A DNA stretch of 64,000 bases from Bradyrhizobium sp. AZCC 2262 (GCF_036924535.1 NZ_JAZHRT010000001.1:124001-188000); one strand, 5' to 3'. Shown: positions 17,303-26,628, counted from the stretch's first letter. Program-made: numbers and translations. The notes: generated by a model not told the origin, from the letters alone.

Positions 17303-18208
17303 ATGTCTGAAGCCGTCAAGAAGAACAGTCGAACCGCTGTCGCTCCTCGTCTCTTCGTCCTTGAGCTGAACGCCGGCCACATTCACTCCATGAACACCGA
17401 CGGTTCCGACCGCAAGACCATCGTGTCGGGTTGCCATTTGCCCGACGGCATCGTCGTGGATGCAGAAGCGGGTCATATCTACTGGACCAACATGGGCATC
17501 CCAAGTCTGGATGACGGGACCATCGAGCGCGCCGATATCGACGGCAAGAACCGCAAGATGATCGTCCCACAGGGAAAAACCCACACCCCGAAGCAGATCA
17601 TTCTCGATAAGAAGGCCGGCAAGCTCTATTGGTGCGACCGCGAGGGCATGCGCGTCATGCGCTGCAATCTCGACGGCTCGCAGCTGGAGACGCTGATCGA
17701 AGCCGGCCGCGGCGAGGCCAATAGCCGGGATCAGACGCGGTGGTGCGTCGGGCTGACGATCGACCCGAAATTCGAACATATCTACTGGACGCAAAAAGGC
17801 CCTGACAATGCCGGGCTCGGTCGCCTGTTCCGTGCCAATGTCGAAATTCCCGCCGGCCAGACCGCGGCGACCAGGTCCGACATCGAGATCCTCTACGACG
17901 GCCTGCCGGAGCCGATCGATCTCGAGCTCGACCTCAAGAATCGCATTCTCTACTGGACCGACCGCGGCGACCCGCCGCGCGGCAACACGGTGAACCGGGC
18001 CTCGATCGACAACAAGCCCGCCGAGCCGGAGATCGTGGTGACCCATCTCATGGAGGGGATCGGCATCGCGCTCGACGTTCCAAACGATCGCATGTTCGTG
18101 ACCGATTTCGCCGGCTCGGTGTATTTCGCGCGGCTCGATGGATCCGGGGAACGTAATTTCCTCTTCGCCCAGGGCAATCTCACCGGCATCGCCTACGCCG
18201 AAATCTGA
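17303..18208 (+). CDS. YWTD-repeat beta-propeller protein
   Basis: A 301-residue protein with at least four LDL-receptor class B (YWTD) repeats: GHIYWTNMG, KLYWCDREG, HIYWTQKG and ILYWTDRG, each preceded by an IVVD/IILD/LTID/LELD strand, predicting a six-bladed propeller. There is no signal peptide, so it is probably cytosolic. It starts a run of plus-strand catabolic genes and is 21 bp from the dehydrogenase gene, so it belongs to that operon. Its role is unknown; a lactonase-like or gluconolaconase-like activity is conceivable for such propellers but not shown by any residue I can identify. Confidence 0.85.
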   Translation: MSEAVKKNSRTAVAPRLFVLELNAGHIHSMNTDGSDRKTIVSGCHLPDGIVVDAEAGHIYWTNMGIPSLDDGTIERADIDGKNRKMIVPQGKTHTPKQIILDKKAGKLYWCDREGMRVMRCNLDGSQLETLIEAGRGEANSRDQTRWCVGLTIDPKFEHIYWTQKGPDNAGLGRLFRANVEIPAGQTAATRSDIEILYDGLPEPIDLELDLKNRILYWTDRGDPPRGNTVNRASIDNKPAEPEIVVTHLMEGIGIALDVPNDRMFVTDFAGSVYFARLDGSGERNFLFAQGNLTGIAYAEI

Positions 18209-18229
18209 CAATCGCATCGGAGAAATGAC

Positions 18230-19207
18230 ATGACCGATACCAAGCCCATTCGCCGCATCGCCATCATCGGCACCGGCGTGATCGGCGCAAGCTGGAGTTC
18301 GCTGTTTCTCGCCAAGGGATTGCAGGTGGTCGCGACGGACCCCGCGCCGAACGCCGAAGCCGCGCTGAGGAAGTTCGTCGAGACGGCCTGGCCTGCGCTC
18401 AAGCGATTGGGCCTCTCGCCCGGGGCGTCGCATTCGAACCTGTCGTTCACGCCCGACCTCGCGAAGGCGCTCGCCGGCGTCGACCTCGTCCAGGAGAACG
18501 GGCCCGAGCGGATCGATTTCAAGCAGAAGCTCTATGGGCAACTCGACGAGCTGCTGCCGCCCGACGTGATCATCGCGTCGAGTTCGTCGGGGCTCACCAT
18601 GAGCGAAATCCAGAAGGGCGCCGCGTCCCATCCCGAGCGCTGCGTCATTGGTCATCCGTTCAATCCGCCCCACTTGATCCCGCTGGTCGAGATTGTCGGT
18701 GGGGCCAAGACCTCGGAAGCGACAATCCAGCGCGCGGACGAATTTTACACCTCGATCGGGCAACGGACGGTGCGCGTCAACAAGGAAATGCCGGGGCATG
18801 TCGCCAACCGGCTACAGGCGGCCCTCAGTCGCGAAATTTATTACCTTGTCGCCGAGGGCGTGGTGAGCGCCGCCGATGTCGATACGGCCCTTTCCTGGGG
18901 GCCGGGCCTGCGCTGGGGCGTGATGGGCGGCTTGATGCTTAACCACCTCGGCGGCGGTCCGGGCGGCATCGAGCACTTCTTCCAGCAGTTCACCGGCCCG
19001 ATGACGGCCTGGTGGAAGACCCTCGGCTCACCGGTGCTGACGCCGGAAGTGCAAAAGAAGCTCATCGACAGCGTCCATGCCGAGGCCGGATCGCGCAGCA
19101 TCGCGGAACTGGAGGCGGAGCGCGACGAAGTCCTGCTCGGCCTGATCGAGCTGCGCAACAAGGTTGCCAGGTCGAGCCAGGCGAAATCGACGAAGTCGGT
19201 CGCCTGA
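18230..19207 (+). CDS. 3-hydroxyacyl-CoA dehydrogenase family protein (L-carnitine dehydrogenase-like)
   Basis: A 325-residue NAD-dependent dehydrogenase. The Rossmann motif IAIIGTGVIGASWSSLF is followed by the family catalytic residues: serine in ASSSSGLTMS, His-Glu pair in VIGHPFNPPHLIPLVEIV and asparagine in HVANRLQAAL. The C-terminal segment WGPGLRWGVMGGLMLNHLGG resembles L-carnitine dehydrogenases more than fatty acid FadB-type enzymes. It may oxidise a 3-hydroxyacyl-CoA or a free 3-hydroxy acid in the pathway encoded by the operon. GGAG precedes the ATG. Confidence 0.9.
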   Translation: MTDTKPIRRIAIIGTGVIGASWSSLFLAKGLQVVATDPAPNAEAALRKFVETAWPALKRLGLSPGASHSNLSFTPDLAKALAGVDLVQENGPERIDFKQKLYGQLDELLPPDVIIASSSSGLTMSEIQKGAASHPERCVIGHPFNPPHLIPLVEIVGGAKTSEATIQRADEFYTSIGQRTVRVNKEMPGHVANRLQAALSREIYYLVAEGVVSAADVDTALSWGPGLRWGVMGGLMLNHLGGGPGGIEHFFQQFTGPMTAWWKTLGSPVLTPEVQKKLIDSVHAEAGSRSIAELEAERDEVLLGLIELRNKVARSSQAKSTKSVA

Positions 19208-19285
19208 GGCCAGGCGCCACCGATCACACATCCGACACGTCCTGCAATTTTCCCGGCGTTGAAGCCGCAGCCAAAGGAGTTTCAC

Positions 19286-20506
19286 ATGCCCACCGCAACC
19301 GCAGCCAGCAAGAGCGCCGCACCGAAACCGGCGCCCGCACCCAACGGCGACTTCTATCAGTTGGTCGACCTGCTCACCCCCGAGGAGAAAGCGATCGTAA
19401 AAAAGGTGCGGACCTACATGGAGACCAAGGTCCAGCCGGTCATCAACAAGTACTGGTCCGACGATGCGTTTCCGTTCGACTTGCTGCCATCGTTCAAGGA
19501 GCTCGGCATCGGCGGGCTCGGCTTTGAGGGCTATGGCTGCGCGGGCGGCAGCCAAAAACTGTTCGGCTTCGTCGCGATGGAGCTGGCGCGCACCGACGCA
19601 TCGTTCTGCACGTTCTTCGGCGTCCACAGCGGTCTGGCCATGGGATCGATCTATCTCGATGGATCGGAGGAGCAGAAACAGAAATGGCTGCCGGCGATGG
19701 CGCGTATGGAAAAGATCGGCTGCTTCGGCCTCACCGAGCCGCTGGTCGGCTCGGGAACCAGCGGCGGCCTGACCACGACGGCCAAGCGCGAAGGTGATAC
19801 CTGGATTCTCAATGGCCAGAAGCGGTGGATCGGTAACGCGCCATGGTGCGACGTCTCCATCATCTGGGCGCGTGATCTCGGCGATAATCAGGTGAAGGGA
19901 TTTATTGTCGAGAACAAGTCGACACCCGGTTTCAGCGTCGAGAAGATCGAGCACAAGATTGCGCTCAAGGTGGTCCAGAACGGCCAGATCACGCTGAAGG
20001 ATGTACGGGTGCCGGAGGAAAATCGCCTGCAGGGCGGCAACTCGTTCCGCGATACCGCGCGCGTGCTGCGGATGACGCGATACATGGTGGGTTGGGCCTC
20101 GACCGGCATCCAGATGGGCGCGTTCGAAGCAACCGTCAAATACGCCCAGGAGCGACTGCAATTCGGCAAGCCGATCGCTTCGTTCCAGATGATCCAGGAT
20201 CTGCTCGCCAAGATGCTCGCCAATCTGACTGCGTGCCAGTGCCTGATGCTCCGGCTGGCGACGCTCGATGACGAAGGCAAGCTCGGCGACCATCATGCGG
20301 CGCTGGCGAAGGCGTTCTGCACGGCGAAGTCGCGCGAGACCGTCTCATGGGGCCGCGAGGTCCTGGGCGGCAACGGCATCGTCGCCGACTACAACGTCGC
20401 GCGCTTCTTCGCCGATGCCGAGGCGCTGTACTCCTACGAAGGCACCTATCAGATGCAGAATCTGATTGTCGGCAAGGCCATCACCGGTCACGGCGCCTTC
20501 ATCTGA
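19286..20506 (+). CDS. Acyl-CoA dehydrogenase (glutaryl-CoA dehydrogenase-like)
   Basis: A 406-residue FAD enzyme that introduces a 2,3 double bond in an acyl-CoA. Motifs are CFGLTEPLVGSGTSGG (FAD/substrate contact), WILNGQKRWIGNA, VVQNGQITLKDVRVPE, FGKPIASFQMIQDLLA and the C-terminal LYSYEGTYQMQNLIVGKAIT, whose glutamate is the predicted catalytic base. ATG 19286 follows AAAGGAG. The N-terminus carries an Ala/Pro-rich linker absent from most relatives. It is a close paralogue of the dehydrogenase at 56440. Confidence 0.92.
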   Translation: MPTATAASKSAAPKPAPAPNGDFYQLVDLLTPEEKAIVKKVRTYMETKVQPVINKYWSDDAFPFDLLPSFKELGIGGLGFEGYGCAGGSQKLFGFVAMELARTDASFCTFFGVHSGLAMGSIYLDGSEEQKQKWLPAMARMEKIGCFGLTEPLVGSGTSGGLTTTAKREGDTWILNGQKRWIGNAPWCDVSIIWARDLGDNQVKGFIVENKSTPGFSVEKIEHKIALKVVQNGQITLKDVRVPEENRLQGGNSFRDTARVLRMTRYMVGWASTGIQMGAFEATVKYAQERLQFGKPIASFQMIQDLLAKMLANLTACQCLMLRLATLDDEGKLGDHHAALAKAFCTAKSRETVSWGREVLGGNGIVADYNVARFFADAEALYSYEGTYQMQNLIVGKAITGHGAFI

Positions 20507-20565
20507 CATCCCAGCGGCGCCGGTGCTCCGGCGCCGCCCGCCCTCTCAGTCCAGGAGATATGATT

Positions 20566-21417
20566 ATGGTTTCGCAAGCCGCGCCGCTCACCCCTTCGCC
20601 TGCAACAGTGCCGAGCTCCTTGCCCAGGGCGGCATTGGCGCTTGCGAATGTCCTGTACGAGAAAAACGGTTCGATCGCCTATGTGACGGTCAACCGGCCC
20701 AAGGTACTCAACGCGCTCAATACGCCGACCTGGACCGATTTGCGGACCGCATTCGAGGATGCAAGGGCCGATGCGTCCGTGCACGGTGTGATCCTGACCG
20801 GCGCGGGCGACAAGGCCTTCATCGCCGGCGCCGACATCTCTGAACTTGCGAATGTCGACGCCTATGACGCGGAGGAGTCGAGCCGGTTCGGGCAGGGGGT
20901 GCTGGACCTCATCGAGAATCTCGGCAAGCCGGTGATCGCGGCTATCAATGGGTTTGCGCTCGGCGGCGGCTGCGAGACGGCAATGGCGTGCACGATCAGG
21001 ATCGCGGTTGAGCATGCTAAATTCGGGCAACCCGAGGTCAAGCTCGGCCTGCTGCCCGGCGGTGGCGGAACCCAGCGTTTGCCGCGCCTGGTGGGCAAGG
21101 GCCGTGCGTTGCAGCTGATCCTGACCGGCGAAACGATTTCCGCGCAGGAGGCCTATCGCATTGGCCTCGTCAACGAAGTCGTTGCTGCGGCAGGCTTGAT
21201 CGATCGCGCCGAGGCGATCCTGAAGCAGATCATGGCCAATGCGCCGATCGCCGTGAAGTTCTCACTGGAAGCGGCCAATAAGGGGATGGACACCAGCCAG
21301 GCCGAGGGGTTTGCGCTCGAAGCGTCCTATTTCGGGATCTGCGCGGCAACGGAAGACAAGAAGGAAGGCACCTCTGCCTTTCTCGAGAAGCGTGCACCGA
21401 AGTTCCGCGGTCGGTGA
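20566..21417 (+). CDS. Enoyl-CoA hydratase
   Basis: A 283-residue crotonase-fold enzyme with both hydratase glutamates: [14 protein letters not shown] and [20 protein letters not shown]. The CoA oxyanion segments are [12 protein letters not shown] and ALGGG. It hydrates 2-enoyl-CoA to 3-hydroxyacyl-CoA. I chose ATG 20566 because AGGAG lies eight bases upstream; ATG 20560 is only two bases from it. The N-terminal 25 residues (Pro/Ala/Ser-rich) precede the folded core. Gene order places it directly after the acyl-CoA dehydrogenase. Confidence 0.93.
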   Translation: MVSQAAPLTPSPATVPSSLPRAALALANVLYEKNGSIAYVTVNRPKVLNALNTPTWTDLRTAFEDARADASVHGVILTGAGDKAFIAGADISELANVDAYDAEESSRFGQGVLDLIENLGKPVIAAINGFALGGGCETAMACTIRIAVEHAKFGQPEVKLGLLPGGGGTQRLPRLVGKGRALQLILTGETISAQEAYRIGLVNEVVAAAGLIDRAEAILKQIMANAPIAVKFSLEAANKGMDTSQAEGFALEASYFGICAATEDKKEGTSAFLEKRAPKFRGR

Positions 21418-21453
21418 AACAGCCCGGATACGGCGATCTGGAAAGGACAGCTC

Positions 21454-22680
21454 ATGGCAAGTGACAATATTTTCTCCGGACTGAAAGTGGTGGATCTGGC
21501 GAGCTTCATCGCCGGCCCCAGCGCCGCGGTAATCCTGTCGGATTTCGGGGCCGACGTCATCAAGGTCGAGCCGCCGAGCGGCGAGCTTTGGCGGCACGCG
21601 CACAACATGCCGCCGCAGCCGGTCGCAGAGGATCCCTATCCCTGGCACCTCGCCAATCGCAACAAGCGGGGCATCGCGCTCGATCTGAAATCGCCAAGTG
21701 CCCATGCGGTTCTCGAAAAGCTGGTCAAATGGGCCGACGTCCTCATCGTCAATACGCCGCATCCGGCGCGTGCGCGGCTGAAGCTCCTTTACGAGGATGT
21801 GCTGCCGTGGAACCCGCGGTTGATCTATGCCGATATCACCGGCTTTGGCGACAAGGGACCCGATGCGGATCTGCCGGGTTTCGATATCACGTCATATTGG
21901 GCGCGCAGCGGCCTGCTGTCGTTGACGCGCGATGCCGGCGCACCGCCAACCTGGCCGGTGGCCGGGAGCGGGGATAACGCCACGGCGGTTGGGCTTTATT
22001 CGGCGATCGTCACCGCTCTCTATCGGCGCGAGCGCACCGGTGAAGGAGCGCATGTCACGACCTCGCTTCTCGCCGAAGGCGTGTGGTCCGCCAGCGTCTC
22101 GATCCAGGCGGCGCTTTGCGATGCAAAGTTCTTCGGGCTGCACGACCGTATGCACCCTGCCAACGCGGCCATGAACGTCTACCGCGCCAAGGATGATACC
22201 TGGTTCGTCCTGATCATAACTCCAGACAAGGTTGCAGCGGTGGCAAAAGCCATCGGTCGTCCTGATCTTTTGACCGATCCACGCTTTTCCGATCCGGCAA
22301 AGCTGATGGCGAATATGCCGGCGCTCACGGCGATCCTCGACGAGACCTTCTGTGGCGAGCCGATGGCGCATTGGTACGAGGTTTTCAACGGCGTCCACGT
22401 GACGTTCGGAGCCGTGCGTGGGCCGCAGGAAGTGATCAAGGATCCCCAGCTCCAGGCCAACGACATCATCGTTCCGCTCAATGGTGCCGGCGGCAAGCTG
22501 ACGTCCACGATCAGCAGCCCGCTTCAGGTGCATGGCGTCGCCAAGGTGCCGGCGAAGCGCGCCCCGAAGATTGGAGAACACAACGACGAGGTGCTCCGGC
22601 AGCTCGGATTCAGCGCGGCCGAAATCGATGGTTTGCGTACGAACGGTGCCATCCCAAAGCCAAAGGAACATGCGGCCTAG
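21454..22680 (+). CDS. CaiB/BaiF-family (class III) CoA transferase
   Basis: A 408-residue class III CoA transferase, a family that moves CoA between carboxylic acids through an aspartyl-CoA intermediate. Family signatures are LKVVDLASFIAGPSAAVILS, GADVIKVEPPSGELWR, NRNKRGIALDLKS and the likely catalytic aspartate in LPGFDITSYWARSG. It would activate the acid substrate of the operon without ATP. It is 36 bp after the hydratase gene and is preceded by a GGAAAGGA-type ribosome site. Confidence 0.92.
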   Translation: MASDNIFSGLKVVDLASFIAGPSAAVILSDFGADVIKVEPPSGELWRHAHNMPPQPVAEDPYPWHLANRNKRGIALDLKSPSAHAVLEKLVKWADVLIVNTPHPARARLKLLYEDVLPWNPRLIYADITGFGDKGPDADLPGFDITSYWARSGLLSLTRDAGAPPTWPVAGSGDNATAVGLYSAIVTALYRRERTGEGAHVTTSLLAEGVWSASVSIQAALCDAKFFGLHDRMHPANAAMNVYRAKDDTWFVLIITPDKVAAVAKAIGRPDLLTDPRFSDPAKLMANMPALTAILDETFCGEPMAHWYEVFNGVHVTFGAVRGPQEVIKDPQLQANDIIVPLNGAGGKLTSTISSPLQVHGVAKVPAKRAPKIGEHNDEVLRQLGFSAAEIDGLRTNGAIPKPKEHAA

Positions 22681-22721
22681 CGCATGATCCGTGTGTAGCG
22701 GGTTTCCGAAAGATCATGCGC
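22680..22721. repeat. Short palindromic intergenic repeat
   Basis: Arms GCGCATGATC (22680-22689) and GATCATGCGC (22712-22721) are exact reverse complements around CGTGTGTAGCGGGTTTCCGAAA. The form (AGCATGATCC, then a CGGTTTTCCGAAAGATCATGC-like half) matches, from memory, a dispersed element common in Bradyrhizobium-type genomes. It begins on the last base of the CoA transferase stop codon. Confidence 0.6.
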
Positions 22722-22812
22722 AAACTGGAAGTGACGACATTGTCGGGGTGGCGGGCGCCGTCCTGAACCTGGACTTGTCGCGTAATTCATCAAACCGACC
22801 GGGAATTCGACC

Positions 22813-23598
22813 ATGGATGATATCGTTACCGAACATGCGGGAAGCGTCCTGCGTATCCAGTTCAACCGCCCGACCAAGCGAAACGCGATGACGTCAGCCA
22901 TGTACGTGGCTCTCGCCGGCATCTTTGACAAGGCGGCGAAGGACGAGAACACGCGTGTCGTGCTCTGGCATGGTGCGGGAGATTCGTTCTGTGCGGGCAA
23001 CGATATCGAGGATTTTCTCAAGAATCCTCCGGGACCAAGCGAATCGCCACAAGCCGGCCTCATGGGCGCGTTCGTCAACTTCGACAAGCCGATCGTCGTA
23101 GCGGTCCAGGGCGCGGCGATCGGCGGTGGCACCACCATGCTGACGCACTGCGACTTCATTTACGCCGGCGAGAGCGCAAAATTCCAGATGCCCTTCATCA
23201 ATCTTGCTGTCGTACCGGAATTCGGATCGAGCTGCTCGGTGCCGGCGCGGATCGGTCACCTCCGCGCCGCGGAGCTGATTTTGTTGGGAGGTCCGTTTGA
23301 TGCCAGGCGGGCCGCAGAACTGGGTATGGTTACCGAGGTCGTGTCCGACAAGGACGTCCTGGTGAAGGCGACTGAAACGGCACGGAAGCTGGCCGCCAAG
23401 CCGGCCGCCGCGCTGCAAGCTGGCAAGCGGCTCATGAAGCAGCCATTTCGCGAGCAGATCAAGGCGGCGATGAAGGCCGAGAACGAAGAGTTCAGCGTGC
23501 AAGTCCGCTCCGACGACGCCAAAGAGGCGCTCTCGGCGTTCCTGGAAAAGCGCAAGCCTGATTTCACGAAGACCGTCAAATCTCGAGCGACTGCATGA
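22813..23598 (+). CDS. Crotonase-family protein, enoyl-CoA isomerase-like
   Basis: A 261-residue crotonase-fold protein. The CoA-binding loop SFCAGNDIEDF and oxyanion AAIGGGTTMLTHCD are intact, but both hydratase glutamates are replaced (GGGTT instead of GGGCE; QMPFINL instead of GQPEI). A glutamate in VVPEFGSSCSVPARIG sits where delta3,delta2-enoyl-CoA isomerases carry theirs. It is therefore more likely to shift a double bond than to hydrate it. It is co-directional with the preceding genes after a 132-bp gap containing a palindromic repeat, and its stop overlaps the next gene. Confidence 0.85.
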   Translation: MDDIVTEHAGSVLRIQFNRPTKRNAMTSAMYVALAGIFDKAAKDENTRVVLWHGAGDSFCAGNDIEDFLKNPPGPSESPQAGLMGAFVNFDKPIVVAVQGAAIGGGTTMLTHCDFIYAGESAKFQMPFINLAVVPEFGSSCSVPARIGHLRAAELILLGGPFDARRAAELGMVTEVVSDKDVLVKATETARKLAAKPAAALQAGKRLMKQPFREQIKAAMKAENEEFSVQVRSDDAKEALSAFLEKRKPDFTKTVKSRATA

Positions 23599-24161
23599 CC
23601 ACGGATAGAGCGATGAATGTGAGGGTGCTGGTTGGAAGCCTGCGGAAGGCTTCCCTTAACGGGATGCTGGCGAATGCACTGATCTCGCTGGCGCCGTCCT
23701 CGATGAAGCTCGAAACCGTCGAGATCGGGCAATTGCCATTTTTCAATCAGGATCTCGAGACCACAGACACGCCGACGCAATGGACCGCGTTCCGGCAGCG
23801 CATCAAGGCCGCCGATGCCGTTCTGTTCGTTACCCCCGAATATAACCGTTCGGTGCCGCCAGCTCTCAAGAACGCGCTGGATGTCGGCTCCAGGCCGTAT
23901 GGAAGCAGCGTCTGGGACCGCAAGCCTGCTGCGATTGCAAGCTGCTCGCCCAGCGCGATCGGGGCCTTCGGAGCCAATCATCATCTGCGGCAGTCACTGG
24001 TGTTTCTGAACGTGCCGACCATGCAGCAGCCCGAAGCTTATCTCGGACATGCCGACAAGCTGTTCGACGAACAGGGCAAGCTCGTCAACGACGGCACCCG
24101 CAAATTCCTGCAGGATTTCATGCAGGCGTTCGCAAATTGGGCTGAGACGAATCGCTCTTAG
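23595..24161 (+). CDS. NADPH-dependent FMN reductase
   Basis: A 188-residue flavodoxin-fold reductase with the FMN-phosphate loop LVGSLRKASLNGMLA and the signature FVTPEYNRSVPPALKNALD. It may reduce quinones or azo compounds, or supply reduced FMN. The ATG overlaps the stop of the isomerase gene by 4 bp (ATGA), so it is translationally coupled and closes the catabolic operon. Which partner uses the reduced flavin is not evident. Confidence 0.9.
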   Translation: MTTDRAMNVRVLVGSLRKASLNGMLANALISLAPSSMKLETVEIGQLPFFNQDLETTDTPTQWTAFRQRIKAADAVLFVTPEYNRSVPPALKNALDVGSRPYGSSVWDRKPAAIASCSPSAIGAFGANHHLRQSLVFLNVPTMQQPEAYLGHADKLFDEQGKLVNDGTRKFLQDFMQAFANWAETNRS

Positions 24162-24206
24162 CGCTAGTGCCGGCACCGGCCGCAGATCGAGGTTGCGGGA
24201 AAAATC

Positions 24207-24656
24207 TCAAAATTGTATTGGCCGCATTCGCTCGAATTCGTCGCGGCACACCTCGCTGAAGCCTCGCAATAGATCGATCGTGCCATCGATGGCCATTTCG
24301 CGCAGTTCGACGAAGCTCTTGTCCGGCTCCAGATAGGCATCCAGAATTTTTCGGACAACATCGTCGGCGCGCTGGACCACCTTCTTCGAAGACACCGCAC
24401 GCATCGCGCTCAGCTTCGCATAGAGGCTGACCAGACCGGGAATGTCGGCTTTATCGTGCTGGAGCGCATCGATGTAGCATTTGGCGGCGTCTTCAATGAA
24501 ATCCCGGTAAAGGGTCTGCCGGCGGCTCTTCTCGTGCAGAGCCCACTCAACGCGGACCTGGCTCCGGTGGTTCAGCCAGGCTGCCATTCCGCTCGTCAAG
24601 CCGCCGACGGCTGCGCCGGTGAGGGCGGCGAGTGCAGAGATGATGGAGACATCCAC
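24207..24656 (-). CDS. Uncharacterised protein with N-terminal membrane helix
   Basis: A 149-residue protein starting at GTG 24656 (VDVSIISALAALTGAAVGGL), with a GGGGG element seven bases upstream. One hydrophobic helix precedes a charged helical domain (HEKSRRQTLYRDFIEDAAKC, YIDALQHDKADIPGLVSLYA, VVRKILDAYLEPDKSFVEL). Conserved homologues of this pattern occur in several bacteria, but I know no function. It is cytoplasmic-side anchored if the helix is real. It is co-directional with ndh 61 bp upstream. Confidence 0.75.
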   Translation of the reverse strand: MDVSIISALAALTGAAVGGLTSGMAAWLNHRSQVRVEWALHEKSRRQTLYRDFIEDAAKCYIDALQHDKADIPGLVSLYAKLSAMRAVSSKKVVQRADDVVRKILDAYLEPDKSFVELREMAIDGTIDLLRGFSEVCRDEFERMRPIQF

Positions 24657-24717
24657 GGGTGCAACCCCCAACCGGACTGCAGAGTCCGGCAGTGACAATT
24701 ACCGAGCCTAACGATTA

Positions 24718-26049
24718 CTACGATGCGGTCGATCGCGGCCCTTCGGAAATCAGCCGTGAACTCCGTTGTCCGGACAGATAGGACCAAAACCATTGCGTTT
24801 GAACGCGGAACCGGTTCTGAAGCTGCGGCAGCGCGAGCACGTGCAGGGCGGCCCACACCAACCAGGTCATAAAACCGCTGGTTCGCAAATGACCGGCCTC
24901 GAGGATTGCAAAATTCTTGCCGACCACCGCCATATTGCCCTTGTTGCGGTATCGAAACGGTCGACCGTCCTTGCGTCCCCTGACACGGTTGCCGATCACA
25001 TGGCCGACGAAGCGCCCCTGTTGAATGGCTGCCTGCGCCACGCCGGGGACGGGGTGACCATCCTGGGTCATGGTGGCTGCGTCGCCGGCCACGAATACGT
25101 TGGGCGCCTCGGGAATGTCCATGAAGGCGCCGACGAACGCGCGCCCGGCGCGGTCTGTCTGCGTCCCCAGCATTTTCACGACCGGCGAGGCGCTGACGCC
25201 TGCTGTCCAGAGCACGGTGGCGCTGGGAATCCGGACGCCGGCAGCGATCACGCCCTGTTCGTCAACCTTCTCGACCTTTACGCTCGTCGAAACTTCAACG
25301 CCGAGCTTCGTCAGTCGCTTTGCCGCCTTTCGGGACAGCGGCTCCGCGAAGGTCGGAAGAATGCGAGCGCCGCCATCCAGTAACAAGATTCGGCTCCTGG
25401 CGGGGTCAATGCTGCGAAAATTGTTGCGCAGGGTCACCGAGGCCATTTGCGCAATCGAGGCGGCGAGTTCGACGCCGGTCGGGCCACCGCCCACCAGTAC
25501 GAAGGTCATTTGGCGGGCGCGTTCTTTCTCGTCATCGGTGGATTCGGCCAGTTCGAACGCGCTCAGGATCCTCGTGCGGATCGTCTCAGCGTCGTTGAGG
25601 CTTTTGAGTCCTGGCGCGAAGCGCGCGAACTCGTCATGACCGAAATAGCTGGGGCGCATTCCCGTGGCGATCACCAGGAAGTCGTACTCGACTTTTCGAC
25701 TGCCAATCCCCGGGCAAGCAACCTCGACGGTGCGAGTTCCGAGATTGATGCCCCTGACCTCCGCCAGCAACACGCTGAGGTTCTTCTGTTTCGCCTCGAG
25801 CTGACGGATCGGCGCCGCTATCTCGGCGGGTGACAAAACAGCGGTGGCGACCTGGTACAGCAGCGGCTGAAAGATATGGTGATTACGCCGGTCGATCAGC
25901 GTGATTTCGACATCGGCTCGTTTTAGTGCCCGCGCTGCCGCAATACCGGCAAAGCCACCGCCGACGATCAGGACGCGTTTTTTTCCCGGCACTGCCTTTG
26001 TTGCGGGTGGCGTTTCCGGGGAGAATGATTTGGTCAGAACTGTAGTCAT
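24718..26049 (-). CDS. ndh: Type II NADH dehydrogenase (NDH-2)
   Basis: The 443-residue FAD enzyme transfers electrons from NADH to quinone without pumping protons. Two dinucleotide folds are visible: FAD site VLIVGGGFAGIAAARALK and NADH site FVLVGGGPTGVELAASIAQM. Further motifs are FQPLLYQVATAVLSPAEIA, VFVAGDAATM and VAQAAIQQGRFVG, and the C-terminus LRTSGFMTWLVWAALHVL is the usual membrane-contact segment. The start is ATG 26049. It is near the bo3 quinol oxidase operon but on the other strand; together they would give a short, weakly coupled respiratory chain. Confidence 0.92.
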   Translation of the reverse strand: MTTVLTKSFSPETPPATKAVPGKKRVLIVGGGFAGIAAARALKRADVEITLIDRRNHHIFQPLLYQVATAVLSPAEIAAPIRQLEAKQKNLSVLLAEVRGINLGTRTVEVACPGIGSRKVEYDFLVIATGMRPSYFGHDEFARFAPGLKSLNDAETIRTRILSAFELAESTDDEKERARQMTFVLVGGGPTGVELAASIAQMASVTLRNNFRSIDPARSRILLLDGGARILPTFAEPLSRKAAKRLTKLGVEVSTSVKVEKVDEQGVIAAGVRIPSATVLWTAGVSASPVVKMLGTQTDRAGRAFVGAFMDIPEAPNVFVAGDAATMTQDGHPVPGVAQAAIQQGRFVGHVIGNRVRGRKDGRPFRYRNKGNMAVVGKNFAILEAGHLRTSGFMTWLVWAALHVLALPQLQNRFRVQTQWFWSYLSGQRSSRLISEGPRSTAS

Positions 26050-26268
26050 TGATGTACCGACGGTTTCCGGGGCCAGCCGCCCGATAGCATCGGATACAGC
26101 GAAGCTTCGGGTTATTCTTGGACCGCGCTGCGACGCATTGAACGATCATGCCTCATCAAGCGGGGTATTATGTGCTCGAACAGTATGCGCGGGAGGAACG
26201 AGAAATGCCGTGGCTTCGTTCGTGACGATGCCTGTCGGCAGAACTGGCCGGACCACCGGCCCGGTTGG

Positions 26269-26628
26269 TCAATTGCGTTGCGCGGTCCAGTAGCCGGAGC
26301 ATCGCGTGCCTGCCGCGCTACCGTTCCATCTTCCGCGACCCGACGTTCCGGAAAGCCTGCCTGTGCCGGATGCAAATTTGTCGTGAACCGTCACGGACGC
26401 GCGAACGGAACCGGACTTGGCGACATATCCTTTGAATTTTACGAGATTGGGATGGGTCACAACGCCGTCGGAAATATTGACAGTGAAGTTATAGGCGGGA
26501 TCGCATGTACCCGTCTGCGTCACGAAGTTGAGATCCCAGGAGCCATCATAGGCGGAGCGCGCGTGTACGACAGATACCGGCGCGATAAAGAAGGCGGCTG
26601 CCATTATCCAGAGTGAAGGTGTCTTCAT
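26269..26628 (-). CDS. Small exported protein
   Basis: A 119-residue protein with a signal peptide (MKTPSLWIMAAAFFIAPVSV, then VHARS) and a Gly/Ser-rich mature domain (SAYDGSWDLNFVTQTGTCDP, YNFTVNISDG, GTGRLSGTSGRGRWNG, CSGYWTAQRN). Two cysteines could form a disulfide. I recognise the family as frequent in Bradyrhizobium-like genomes, sometimes labelled heme-utilisation-like; that label has no support in visible residues. ATG 26628 follows GGAGAA. Confidence 0.8.
   Translation of the reverse strand: MKTPSLWIMAAAFFIAPVSVVHARSAYDGSWDLNFVTQTGTCDPAYNFTVNISDGVVTHPNLVKFKGYVAKSGSVRASVTVHDKFASGTGRLSGTSGRGRWNGSAAGTRCSGYWTAQRN

Noticed and set aside
17258..18799. 513-codon open frame on the minus strand
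   Set aside because: It is antisense to the YWTD and dehydrogenase genes; the composition is rich in Arg, His and Asp without any motif.
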